A stretch of DNA of 64,000 nt from Cryptomeria japonica (Eukaryota; Streptophyta; Pinopsida; Cupressales; Cupressaceae), in assembly GCF_030272615.1 (NCBI RefSeq), contig NC_081409.1, positions 470,326,573 to 470,390,572 of the forward strand, read 5' to 3'. This document shows positions 22,837-34,104 of the stretch, piece after piece. Below the pieces are notes generated by a model, which made no database searches, was not told the origin of the DNA, and worked only from the letters and a program-made list of their open reading frames with translations. Made by a program: the position numbers and the translations under genes. Within the stretch, counting starts at the first letter, position 1, and each line of letters opens with the position of its first letter.

Positions 22837-24890
22837 CCTGCTGGAACATCGGTTGAACCCCAAGCTACGTCATTACAGGCCTCTTTTTTGCTCCCTGCCC
22901 CTGATGTCATTTTCACTGCAACGTTCTTCTCGCAGTTTTTTGTTACAACCCCTATTTCACATAGGCTTGGTTTTAGAGAGTCCACGCCTCCCCCAAATGT
23001 CGGTGCAACATCCACTAATCTAATTTTTTCAAGAGCCCCTCTCTTTGTACCATTGTTCTCCCCAGCTATGCTACCGCAACCCATTCAAACCAGCTTTGGT
23101 GGTCCCATTTCCTCTTTTCCCTATGTCATCCCTCCTGGTTCAGTGTTTGCAGGTAAAGCTATTTCAGCCATGGATACTCATCATTAACAAGTCACCTACT
23201 CTAAGACTATGCATCTTAACCAGGCTCACTAGAGGAAGGAGAAGGATGGACTGAGGCCAGTCTGGCCACATTTGTAGATATATTTTAGTGAGGAGAATGA
23301 TAGTCTCTTCTTTGCAATTGTGTTCCTAAAGGTCAATAAGATGGAGGCCCAAATGAAGCTAGATGATTACTCCCTCCATGTTGTTGGGGTTGATCTCATG
23401 AACACTACTACAATGGATAAGGTGGAAATGATAGAAGAAACTTCGAAGGTCATGTCTTTGGATTTCATCAAGAAGAGCCATCATCTGGACAAGATGCAAG
23501 AAGAGCTCAGTCACCTCAAAGAATCCTTGGACCATTAGATAAAAGAGGACAAAGTTATAAGTGTTGAAATCAACCATTTGTAGGGCCTGTTAACTCAAGC
23601 CAATTCTAAAAAAGAGAAGTTGCAAGCTGCCCTGAATAACGTGAGTTCCTAGTTGAAGTGGCAATAGGTGACAAGGAATGTAGCACTAAAGGAATTACAA
23701 GAGAAATAACAAGAGGTGAAAAAATTGAAAGTGGCTTCCAGAGATGCTACCCAGATTCAAGATCAATTATGAGAAGAGGCTCGCCTAAAAGAAGAATACA
23801 CTCAATATTTGAGCAATGTGTAGGTCACTCTTTCTGAGGAAAGAGAGAAATTTGAAACAACCATGCACGAAATGCAGAGTAGCCTCAAGCACACTTAGAA
23901 GGAACTCTAGAATGCAAGGGGATTATTATAAAAAGAGCAAGATCGCATAGCATAGCTTTAGGAGGCATTTTCAAGATAGGGGAACCAAGATTATCACTTT
24001 GGAGAATCAAGCCACTCGTGAGAAGGAAAAAAATAAAGATCTACAAAATGAGATAAGAGCAAAGGACGATGAAATCATGTGCTTATCTCAGCTCCCCCCC
24101 CCCTTTGGAAGTTCCTCAAGATCTCTCCCCGGTTGTGGAATAATTGTATGTTTCTCATTAGGAGAAGATTAAGCAATATTGCTATTCATTGTAGCCCGTG
24201 TTGAGGTTCCTAGGTGAAGCATAGTCTCTTTACATTGAAGCAGGCGTTCTCATTGACAAAATTACTCTCTTAATTAGTCCTAAGCTCCCCATAGCCCAAA
24301 GATTGATTTTGTGGCTATATGCTGCTTTCGATAAGGATTTGGTAGCAAAAGGAGTTGCAAATTGTAAGCAGTTGATCAGAAGAGCTAATCTTTTCATCAG
24401 TCATCACAAAGAACCCATGCAAGCGATGACAACACTTAATTCCTTGATAATTTTGGTCCCAGCTATCAAGCATTGTGTGGAGAAATTTGTGTACCTTGAC
24501 CTATCTTTGCCTTTCTTGTTGATGATGTTTTGGGGATTGAGCAAATTATGAGCCAAATTGAGCAGTTGCAGCAAGATCAGACTTTTCGATAGCACCTTAG
24601 TAGTCCTGTTTCCGCAAAGGAGGTTCAACAACTTTTACACCCCTAGCTCAGCTCTATGTGCTCCTGAGGATGGTCCATGAGGAACCAATGATCTTGCCTT
24701 TTGATGAAGTGATTTGTTTGGACCAGAGCTGTCAGATCCTGGAAGCTTAGGTATTTCCCTCTGAAGATGATTGGATTCCATTCTAGCAGGTCTTTGATCT
24801 GATTTTCCCAATTCAAGCTTAAAGTATGGTCTCCGAACCAACAATTTTGGGTCCTATCATTCTGCAGGCAGAATTCCCCATTTAGTAGCT
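22837..24890 (+). pseudogene. Unidentified proline-rich and coiled-coil protein pseudogene
   Basis: The frame enters from the B insertion site and begins with a Pro/Ser/Phe-rich segment (22888-23187). A long Lys/Glu/Gln/Leu-rich stretch follows (about 23320-24060: MDKVEMIEETSKVM, LDKMQEELSHLKESLDH and continuing), which looks like a coiled coil. A less biased end includes RLILWLYAAFDKDLVAKG and IRRANLFISHHKEP (24303-24551). Many of the stops are TAG in positions where CAG (Gln) would suit the heptads. A run of ten C at 24094-24103 marks a frame-slip-prone site. I do not recognise the family. It opposes the D gag strand, as the PMD gene opposes gag-pol in A, so it may be the accessory antisense gene of element D. 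Confidence 0.5.
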
Positions 24891-26249
24891 AAGAAATGTT
24901 AATATTCTTTCAAATTTGTGTGCAAGCGATATTTTGGTTAAGTGTTTAGCATTCCCTTTTTTCTCTTTAGCCCACTCTCCCTTTCATTTGTGCATGTCAC
25001 GCGGTGTCATGAAATTGTGTTAAGTGGCTCGCTTTTCTTGCCTTGTGGTTGAGAAATCATGGAGCGACCATGTGGCACAGTTATTTTCTTTGACGTTCAT
25101 TCTCCCAACCCCACTATACTTCATGTGCTGGCAATGACACTTGGCATCTCCGTGTTCCATGTCTTGGTCCACATTTTGCATTCAACTTTGGGTCTCCTCT
25201 GAGTTGTCGTGTGTCCCTTTGATGATTCATGAACCAAAATGTTATTAGCATCATGATTTCCTTATTTTGGTAGGTGCAGAGGTCGCCATGATGCAATTAG
25301 AATAACGACATCGAAAGGCCATTTTTTCCTTTTTGATTTCATGTGTCTCTATGGACACCACACAAGGATTTTTTTGATAGGGATCGGTTGTTGGGATTTT
25401 TCTTGTGCTTTCTTGTTGTTGGGCTATTTATTGGCCTTCCCTTTGTTGTTTGAGAGGTTCAGACCTTTGAGTAAATTATTAGGATTTCACTCTATGAAGA
25501 TGCCTTTATGTTAATTATGTTTGGTGGATGATAAAGATATCAGATTGTGCCTATGGCCTTTATGGTTATTTTGTTTAAAGATTAATAGATTAACTTCTAT
25601 GATATGTGATGTAAGAATCTACAGATTAAACTATGTTATATGACTTGTTATCTATTAGATGAATGTTGTATGTCATATTATGTTAAATGAGCCTTGTCGA
25701 ATTATCTTTTCAAATTGTATTGGGCATGTATATTGTTGAATGGACCTTAAAACTGCAATTACGTGGGTTTTCTGTGTTGTAAATGTCTTAAAAATATTAT
25801 GGTACATTGCTTAATTAGTGTAGCTTTTACGTTTTTATTTCTCCCCTTTCTCCCCCATTGTACGAAGAGTCGACTTCTCAAACCTAGAGGCTATTCAGTG
25901 AACTTTGCACAAAGGTCCCCCATCACTAAATTTCCCATAAGGTTGTTAGCGTTTAATGCAAAATTAGTAGTCAACATAACCATTTGTAGATGTTCTCCTC
26001 AAGTGATTCTTCATTCAATTCTCCCCATCTAATGAAGGATGAGGATGGCGTGTATTGTACTATAACTTTCAATTTGTGTTATTTCATATGGTTCTTTTGC
26101 AATCTTTGAAAGAATTTTGATGACATGGGTAGATGTCCAATGTAGAAGGCTTTAAAATAGGAATACTCCCTACATCCCTTGTTATTGATGCAAAGTTTTC
26201 TATTAGGTGTAGATGTGCAAGGCACTGATGTATTCAATATTGACAAGTA
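24891..26249. other. Unassigned sequence between coiled-coil pseudogene and D protease
   Basis: No gene is supported and no RT, RNase H or integrase motif is visible on either strand. The composition is less AT-rich near 24950-25320. If the flanking parts belong to one element, pol is missing here. Confidence 0.6.
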
Positions 26250-28060
26250 CTCAAGTTATGGAATGAGTGGAGCTACCTGATTTATTGAAACTTGGTTATT
26301 TGTACTTTCCCTTAGTTTATTGCAATATTGGAACAGATTGGGATCCCCTTGTATAGTGATTTCAATGCCATTGTATGGAAATTTGACACATTGGTGAAAG
26401 GTAGATGGCACTTCTTGCATTGCATGTATCCAAGGGAGACCTAGGAGCATGTTGCAACCCAATTCTCGATCTATAATCTAAAATAGTGTGTTTGTCATTA
26501 TTGATCCAACTTTTAATGGTAATGTGATCACTCCTTTGGATGAGCACACTCACTCATCGTAAGCCTTGATATTAATCTTTTTTGGAGGGATCAATTCTAT
26601 GTTCAAACTATCCCAAGGCTTTAACTAAATTTAATGTGCATATTTTGAGACCAGATCCACCATATATCAACACCCTTCTGATCTTATGTTTGTGAACAAA
26701 TACTTAAAGGTGTAGGGGATCATTATGTGAAGGCTTATGTGCAAGAATGCCTTGTTGTGTGAAGGTGACATGACATAAAATAACCAAGTTTCCCACCATG
26801 GCTTGAATAGTGTTCTCATTGATATCATGGGGTACTATGGATTCACGTAAGGCTTTGTCAAGGATCACTTTATGAGTTGGGGAGATATGCAATAGATTAA
26901 AAATGAATATTTGTGTAGGGTTCTTCTTTAGTTGATCAATTACATTATAAGTTCGTGCTGGAGGAGATTTGGATGGTGCTCCTCAAAGTGTGACCTTAAA
27001 GCAATGGGTAGCCACTGCACAATTGGGGATTTTGGCATTTACTACAATCATAGGAACAATTTCATTGGCCTAACTAATATGATTAATGGTATAATCATAG
27101 GAAACAAAGGTATAGTTAGCCTTATTGTCTTGGGAGCCCGAACTAGAGGCCTTTCATTTGCCATGATTACAAAAAGGTCTATTAAAAATAGTGTGATCAA
27201 TGTTTGAAGTTTCTTTTGGATTTTCAATAGTTATATTTCCCTAATCAATGAGTTCCTGAATTGAACTCCTCTACTTATAATAGTTTGTTGTCTTGTGACC
27301 TTTAACTCGATGGTTTTCACAAAGGTCATTATTGTTCCACCAAGCTAGTTTGAATGGACCAGGCTTCTAGGGTTTTCCTTTAGGCATAGTTATCACATTT
27401 GATTAGATTAGCTTCTTGAGTGCTAATTCAATGGGTCCCCTAGGGGAGTGTAGTTTCACTTGGGATTATTGTTCCTTGGCGGATATTAATTATTAGATTG
27501 AGTCATGTTTGTTGATATCATTTTATTATCATTAGATTGGCTCTTATTAGGTGTGGATATATTATTGGGGCCTTGAAGAGAGGATAGGTTGGGCCCTCTT
27601 TACAACTCTGGCATCCACTACCCCATCATTAGTAACTTTCTTGTTTTTAGACCAAAATTTAGGCTTGTCGGTAGCCACATTGTTTTTTGAATTATTTTCT
27701 TTGGGGTTTTTCAAGATTTCTTATTTGATGAACCCTTTCCCACACTTGATAATTGGATTCCTTGTTTTTCAAGATTCCTTATTTGATGAGTAATAGAATC
27801 ATATTACAAGGATTGAATGATTGATAGGGGATCTTGATTTCTCAATGCTCTCTCTAGCTTGATCTTAAGAATAATTCCTTGGGTAGTTCTTGATGCAACT
27901 AAATTGAAGATATCAATGGGTCTATGGAACTCTCTGTTGCAAAGACTTGTGAGGACTCCTAAGGGTTGTGCAACCTTAATGGGATTAATGACACTAGAAG
28001 ACTCTATGGATCACAAAAGTTTTGATAAAATCAAATCTTAATCATGAAATTCTATGTGAC
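26250..28060 (-). pseudogene. Gag C-terminal and protease region, diverged Tat-type gypsy (element D)
   Basis: Reading leftwards there is a WSKNKKVTNDGVVD segment (compare NNKNVVNDGVVD of element C) and a damaged knuckle CENHRVKGHKTTNYY (last Cys lost) near 27320-27280. Next come HISPTHKVILDKALRESIVP and QAMVGNLV (26892-26704), a protease active-site region reading LIYGGSGLKIC in which the catalytic Asp is Tyr, and MLLGLPWIHAMQEVPSTFHQC with KFPYNGIEITI (26462-26256). It is clearly related to, but more diverged than, A, B and C. Numerous stops are present. Confidence 0.82.
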
Positions 28061-28317
28061 CTAACAAAGAACAAGTCTATCAAGCAAATGTGGATTTGAG
28101 ACCGGACGAGAGTGAAATTGGATTCTAACAAATGCAGGGTATATTTTGGACAAATCTGGAATAGGGATTAAACGATTACAAGACATATTCAGGAAAAATA
28201 TAAAAAATGATTATGTACAAATATGAAAAGGATTCGGTTCAAATGTGAAAGTATGTGTTTTCTATGAAGTTAGAAAAAATTTGGTCTATTTCAAGGAAGT
28301 TTGGATAATTTGTGGTG
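28061..28317 (-). other. Leader-like sequence of element D, left of E
   Basis: No coding signal. Short degenerate repeats such as ACAAATATGAAAAGGATT and CAAATGTGAAAG are present. The sequence is cut at 28322 by element E. Confidence 0.5.
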
Positions 28318-28322
28318 ATTAA
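28318..28322. repeat. Target-site duplication of element E, left copy
   Basis: ATTAA lies immediately before the LTR start TGTTAG and is identical to 35299-35303. Confidence 0.93.
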
Positions 28323-29527
28323 TGTTAGATGGGTTCAAATAACCGAAAGACAACTAAGGAGGGGGGGTGAATCTATTGTCACCAAATAACCAGAAACTTA
28401 AGCAATTAAAACTTTAATACTAGAACCCAAAAGATCAATACCGAAATGCATAAACCAATTACCAAAATAGCAGATAAACCAATTAAGCATAAACAACAAT
28501 CAGAGAATAAATACCATCCACATGACACCAAGATTTGTACATGGAAAACTTGGTAAATGGAAAAACAGTGGTGGGAAGCCTACCCACAGTCAATTAATAC
28601 TTTTGTAGTAACTATGTGATTTCAATTGAGGGGCTTGCACTTGCAGGAAGGCCAATAGCCTAGAGCACATTGCTCATCACAAAAGGAGTCTCACTGACTA
28701 CATAGAAATCCAAACTACAATCCGAAGGAATGAATGAACTACAAAGATAGAATCTCCTATGCCTGAATGCAATTTGGTTATGCTCAATACCGGAGGACTA
28801 AATCCTCTTACATAAACCCAACTCAATCACCAATGATCGACCAAATCCTTTCTCTGAATGATTATTACATTATTTGCACATATACATCCTCACATATGAT
28901 CTACAATGAGATATTACATCATATATATACAAACCCTTGACCATAAACAATAAGGTCAGCCACCAGACAATAAAACAATTACATAATCACAAAACATGTC
29001 AGCCTGAGACCAAACAAATAATATCCAACCCATATGACATCCCAGAAACACATCGAGAAGTCCAATCCACATGTTACATTAAGTCGGTCCATAACCTAGA
29101 TAAACTGAGACCCAATTTAAGTCCACACATGCTAAAGCAATGATCCCAATAAACCAAGTCTCAAACATGATCACCATCAGCATCCTGAATCTCTACTAGA
29201 AATCACACCAACACCATTTATGCATAACATCAAAGATATTCAACAAAGCTCCATTGATGAAACCCTCGTCGGAATTACAAACCAAGCTTTCCAGCATACA
29301 GGATATCATTTGATCACCAGGTCAAAACCAGCCAACTAAACATGAATCTAAGTAGCATGAATAAACCAATTCCATAACCCAAACATACCAGAGTATACTG
29401 GATCATCATGATCTAATCCAACCACAAACCAAACAACTTACTGGGACTAGAAGGATACCGATAAAGCAACCAAAACAACTAGTGTTGACATCAATGCAAC
29501 ATAATCAATTCCTCCAAATGGCCAATA
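28323..29527 (-). repeat. 3' LTR of element E
   Basis: This is a 1205-bp LTR with plus-strand ends TGTTAG...CCAATA; the right LTR ends CCAACA, so the terminal CA is mutated here. It contains a 10-bp direct repeat TAAACCAATT at 28451-28460 and 28475-28484 that is single in the other LTR. Confidence 0.93.
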
Positions 29528-29539
29528 ATCTCCCCCTTT
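29528..29539 (-). promoter_or_regulatory. Polypurine tract (element E)
   Basis: The minus strand reads AAAGGGGGAGAT immediately before the 3' LTR. It is identical to the tract of element F (41697-41708). Confidence 0.9.
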
Positions 29540-29895
29540 GACATTGATTGCAACACTAGATGTGAAAAACATCCAAGTGCCAAGAAATACCAAACAAGTC
29601 TCCCCCAATGGAAGATAACCAACAATCTCCCACACAAAGATATAGCAATGAAGTTTTGAAGAAAATGCCAAACTACCCCTCTGAATGATATCTTTGTAAA
29701 GCTCTGTTTTTCACATATATATCTCCCCCTTTGACATAAATTCCAAAAATCTGACAAAAATATCAAAGCAAAAACAAAAAACCACTTAATTACAAAGCTA
29801 ACTACTCCCCCTAGGTAGTAATATCCCCACATCAATGTTATTAATTTCAAATTGAATAATATCTTTGATAATGCATACCAGACTGATGCCAAATA
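29540..29895 (-). other. 3' untranslated region of element E with repeated purine tracts
   Basis: No supported gene. Additional PPT-like tracts occur near 29600 (complement of TCTCCCCCAATGG), 29722-29735 (complement of ATCTCCCCCTTTGAC) and 29807 (complement of ACTCCCCCTAGG). The series has a counterpart in element F. Open frames here overlap these tracts and lack family features. Confidence 0.7.
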
Positions 29896-30520
29896 ACATC
29901 AATCGGTTCTCTGTCAGAGAGGCAAAAACCCCTAATCTGTCTCTTAGGTACTTAAATGATTCTTTAGGCAAAGGTTTAGTGAAAATATCTTCAATCTGCT
30001 CTTTAGTGTTCACATAAACCAGTCTAGCCTAATTTTCTTCCACCTTCTCCTTCAAAAAGTTATACTTGATAGATATGTCATTTGTCTTAGAGTGAAATAC
30101 TGGATTGTTTGATATGTCTATAGTAGTAGAGTTATCACAGTGAATAACTACCGGTCCAATGTAATGCACTTTAATATCCTTCAACATTTGTTTCATCCAT
30201 AGAACTTGTGTACAATTAGTAGCAAGAGCAACATACTTAGCTTCAGCAGTAGATAAAGAAGTACATGATTGTTTCTTGCTGATCCATGAAACCAACTATT
30301 TTCCAAGAAAGAAAGCTCCACTGGAAGTACTTTTCCGGTCATCAACATCATCTGCCCAATCTGCATCTGTATATGCACATAAAGTAAAGTCATCATCCTT
30401 AAGGTACCACAAACCATATTCAAATGTACCTTGCAAGTATCTAAAAATTCTTTTCACCACACTCTCATGATTTTCTCTAGGATCACTTTGATATATTGAT
30501 GCAATGCAAACAACATTCAT
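29896..30520 (-). pseudogene. Copia RNase H domain (element E)
   Basis: Recognisable blocks are MNVVCIASIYQSD, RIFRYLQGT, AYTDADWADDVDDRKSTSS, ISKKQSCTSLSTAEAKYVALA, HCDNSTTIDISNNPVFHSKT and TKPLPKESFKYLRDRLGV. These form the classic copia RNase H. The acidic residues of YTDADWA, the Glu of AEAKY and the Asp of HCDN are present. Stops occur after FFLGK and KVEEN. Confidence 0.92.
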
Positions 30521-31323
30521 TATGCCAGGCCTACTCTAAGTCAAATATAAAAAACCATAAGAGTACGTACCGGTTTACAGTCTACCATACCAAATTTCTT
30601 CAACAATTCCCTATAATACGTAGTCTGACAGATGAAAATACCTTTGTCAGTTTGAGTAATCTGCAAACCTAAGAAAAATTTCATTTCCCCAATCATAGAC
30701 ATTTCAAATTCTTTCTCCATATTTTTAGATAATTCCATGCACAACTTATTGTCACCTCCAAAAATAATGTCATCAACAAAAACTTCAATAATCAGTATAT
30801 CATCATCAGTGAATTTATAATATAGATTATTGTCATCATTACCTTTAGTGAAACCAATCTTCAAAATATATTTATGTAACCTTGCATACCAAGCTCTGGG
30901 TGCCTGTTTCAATCCATATATAGCTTTCCTTAACCTACAAACCATGTTTTTATTATCTGAAAGTGAAAAACCATCAGGTTGCTCAATATAAACTTCCTCA
31001 TCAAGATCCCCATTCAAAAAGGCACACTTAACATCCATCTAATAAACCTTGTAGTTTTTATGTGCAACATAGGCATGAAATTATCTTACATCTTCAATCC
31101 TAGCTACAGGTGCAAAAGTTTCACCATAATCAATTCCTTCTTTTTGAGAATATCCTTTACAAACCAATCTAGCTTTATTCCTTACAACTTGTCCATCTTC
31201 ATTTAACTTATTCCTAAAAATCCATTTAGTTCCAATAACATTCTTTTTTTTAGGCCAAGGAACTAAAGTCCATGTGTTATTCTTCTCTATCTGATCTAAT
31301 TCTTCTTCCATAACTTTCATCAA
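30521..31323 (-). pseudogene. Copia reverse transcriptase (element E)
   Basis: The blocks [71 protein letters not shown] and the catalytic FVDDIIFGG are present, the last intact. About 31 codons present in element F (the STRYKSIIGG region between PV-T-M and LYLTQTRP) are partly missing near 30530, and stops lie at about 31078 and 31040. Confidence 0.93.
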
Positions 31324-31463
31324 ACATTCATCTTTACATGCTTCAATTACTGATATCGGTTCAACTTAATAAATTAAACATACCTCATTAGTTGTCAATC
31401 TCAATCTTGTCATCACTCCATTGTTCTTATCCCCAATGATCTGATCTTCTGAATGATTCATCC

Positions 31464-32505
31464 TTACAACCTAGGAATCTTCTGATTCTCTTTTTCTCTT
31501 CCTGGTTCTTTAGTTACTATTGAATTTTTTGATACTATCACAGTAACTGGTTCAACATTTTGGTCCGATAAATGTATTACCAGTTCAGCTATGATCATTT
31601 CCACTACTAGTTCTTGCTCATAAACTCTTATTTGACTTTCATTCAGCTCATCCACCTTGACATTAGCGCTCTCCACAATTCTCTACAATCTCTTGTTATA
31701 ACATCTATGTGCTTTGCTTTCATTAAAATAACTAAGAAATATCCCTTCATCACATCTAGGATCAAATTTTCCAATGGTATCATCTCTTCTGATATAACAT
31801 TTACTACCAAAGATTCTGAAATACTTAACTGTAGGTGTATTGCCAAACCATAATTCATAAGGTGTCTTACCAGTTTCTCCTTTGATATGTACTTTGTTGA
31901 ATGTATAAACTGTTGTGCTCACTTCTTCTCTTAATTAGATAAGAGGTGGATTAGCTTCCATCATCATTATTCTAGCAGCATCCAAGATAGTTTTACTTTT
32001 CCTTTCCACAGCTCCATTCTGCTGAGGTGTCCGGGGACTTGAAAATTGTCTCCTTATACCATGCTTCTCACAAAAGTTGTTACACTCTGGATGTGAATTC
32101 TCCACCATCATCTGATTTTAAACATTTAATCTTCGATCTTGTCTCAGTCTCAACTTTAGCTTTAAAGATTTTGAAATTTTCAAAAGCCTCATATTTCTCC
32201 CTTAGAAAAGTAACCCACATCATTCTAGAATAATCATCAATGATTAGCATAAAATATCTATCACCTTGAAAACTTTTAACTCTAGTAGGGCCACACAAAT
32301 TAGTATGAATAAGATCAAGAGCATTATTAGATTTAACTTGTATACTCTTAAAAGAGGTTCTAACTTGTTTTCCCATTTTACATTATTTACATATCAGATT
32401 ATAGGGCTTCATAATCTTAGGTATATCTCTAACTGCCTTATTTGAATTGATCTTTACTATGCAATCAAAATTCACATGACATAGCCTTTTATGCCATAGC
32501 GAATT
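31464..32505 (-). pseudogene. Copia integrase core and C-terminal region (element E)
   Basis: The integrase core shows LIHTNLCGPTRVKSF, IDDYSRMMWVTFLREK, LKSDDGGEFTS and PQQNGAVERKSKTILDAAR, followed by KGETGKTPYELWFGNTPTVKY and FGSKCYIRRDD. The first catalytic Asp is replaced by Asn (HTNLCGP against HIDLCGP in F), so the enzyme would be dead even without the stops. The end runs into a variable Ser/Glu-rich region up to 31464. Confidence 0.92.
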
Positions 32506-33033
32506 CTAACCAATTTGTGCAATCAAACATGTCTTCTCACCAGAATTCAAATGAAATATATTACCTTTTATCTGAGTACCAATTGTAGTCTCCAATCCAG
32601 ATCTATTACTGATTTTGCATTTTCCATCCTTGGATTGTAATTGAAATCCCTTATCCACCAATTTTCCTACACTCAAAATATTGTGTCTTAAACCTTCAAC
32701 ATAATAAAAAATATCAGTATTGGGATTACCATCTAATGATATAGTTCCTTTTCCCTTGATCATACATGCTTTGTCATCTCCAAATATAACTAGCCCACCA
32801 TCAAATTCTTGCAAAGATAGAAACTTTTTGTTATCTCAAGTCATATGATGTTAACATCCACTATCAATTACCCATTCATCCCTATCTTCAATTTTAGTAG
32901 CAAGTGCCTTCTCTTTAGGTACATTCTCTTCCAGTGCCGAAACATCTTCCTTGATAGCTAGGAGCACCCATTCCTTTCCACTGTCGGAACCACTAGCAAA
33001 GTCTTGTGTCGGTTTATCATCAGAATCAATCAC
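32506..33033 (-). pseudogene. Copia protease and pre-integrase region (element E)
   Basis: The protease motif WVIDSGC is followed by a stop where element F reads SHHM. After it come GDDKACMIKGKGTISLDG and VEGLRHNILSVGKLVDKG (conserved after the copia protease), then IFHLNSGEKTCLIAQI leading to the LWHKRLCHVNF pre-integrase motif. Confidence 0.9.
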
Positions 33034-33047
33034 ACCTTCCTCATCCG

Positions 33048-34047
33048 CTATGTAGCATGATTTATCTTTGTTTTTTCTGTACTTATACTTGTTCTGATAT
33101 CTAGGGTTAGGCTTAAAGGATCTTCTAGCTCTTTCTTCAAATCTTGATTCCCTTTCAAGACATCTAGATGCAAATGACCTATCTTATTACATGCAAAACA
33201 TTTATAAGGTGCTTTTCCTTCATACTTACTTCCTACCGGTCCTTTAGGTACTCTTCTAGAAAATAGGGCTAAAGGTTGCTCAAATTCCATCTTCTCTCTT
33301 CATATCATCCAATTCCCTTATATACAAAGTGTTCCAATATTTCTTTCTGATTGATGATGTAGATACATGAAAAGAAGGTTCAGACTTCATAGCTCCAAAA
33401 GGTCCAAATTCTTCAAGCTCAAAAGCAAATAATTTCCCAACCAAGGTATCTCTATTGACAGAAGTATTAGCCATTGTTATCAATTCATTAATTATAGTAG
33501 CCTTCATCTTGTTAGCTGGTGGAAAAGCTCTCAAAACTTTAGAAACTATTTCATCTTCACTCAGAGTTCTACCACAATATTGAATTCCCATAACAATTTC
33601 ATTTACCCTTTCCATGAATGCAGTAATCCTTTTATCTTCTTCCATCTTCAAGTTTCCATATCTCACCCAATAACCATCAAGTTTAGCAATCTTAATAGTA
33701 GGTTCACCTCCATTAAGAGTCTCCAACTTGTCCCAAATAGCCTTTGTTGATGATTTGTCAGTTAATCCCATTATTTGTTGATTAGAAAGTGCACACAAGA
33801 GGGCTTCTCTTGCTTTACAATCATTCTCAAGCTCCTTATCCAAGTTTTTCAGAGGAGGATTTCTAGATGCCAGATTATAAGGAGTTACACTATTCTCTGT
33901 GATTTCCCAAATTTCCTTACCGAGAGATCTCAGATGAGTCTCCATCTAATTCTTCCATACTCTGTAATTTGTTCCATCAAACCTAGGAATATCTCTTCGA
34001 AATATAGCTACATATGAACTAGATGAACTTGAACTGTTAGTCACCAT
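33048..34047 (-). pseudogene. Copia Gag (element E)
   Basis: The probable start codon is at 34047-34045 (MVTNSSSSSSS, then DGTNYRVW), followed by an AAG-to-TAG-type stop before METHL. The long open part (33945-33280) contains NDCKAREALLCALSNQQIMGL, KAIWDKLETLNGG and FMERVNEIVMG, typical of the copia UBN2-type Gag. The zinc knuckle CFACNKIGH is followed by a one-base loss that destroys its final Cys. Confidence 0.92.
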
Positions 34048-34087
34048 AGGATCTTCCTCAAGTAGTTAAGCTTCTACAAAGAGGATT

Positions 34088-34102
34088 AGAGCTCTGATAC
34101 CA
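34088..34102 (-). promoter_or_regulatory. Primer-binding site, initiator Met tRNA (element E)
   Basis: The minus strand reads TGGTATCAGAGCTCT two bases after the 5' LTR. It is the standard copia PBS complementary to initiator tRNA-Met. Confidence 0.95.
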
Positions 34103-34104
34103 AT

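Noticed and set aside
29491-29892. 133-codon minus-strand frame between E RNase H and 3' LTR, a candidate envelope-like gene
   Set aside because: It overlaps the PPT and LTR start, has no counterpart frame in element F and shows no signal or recognisable domain.
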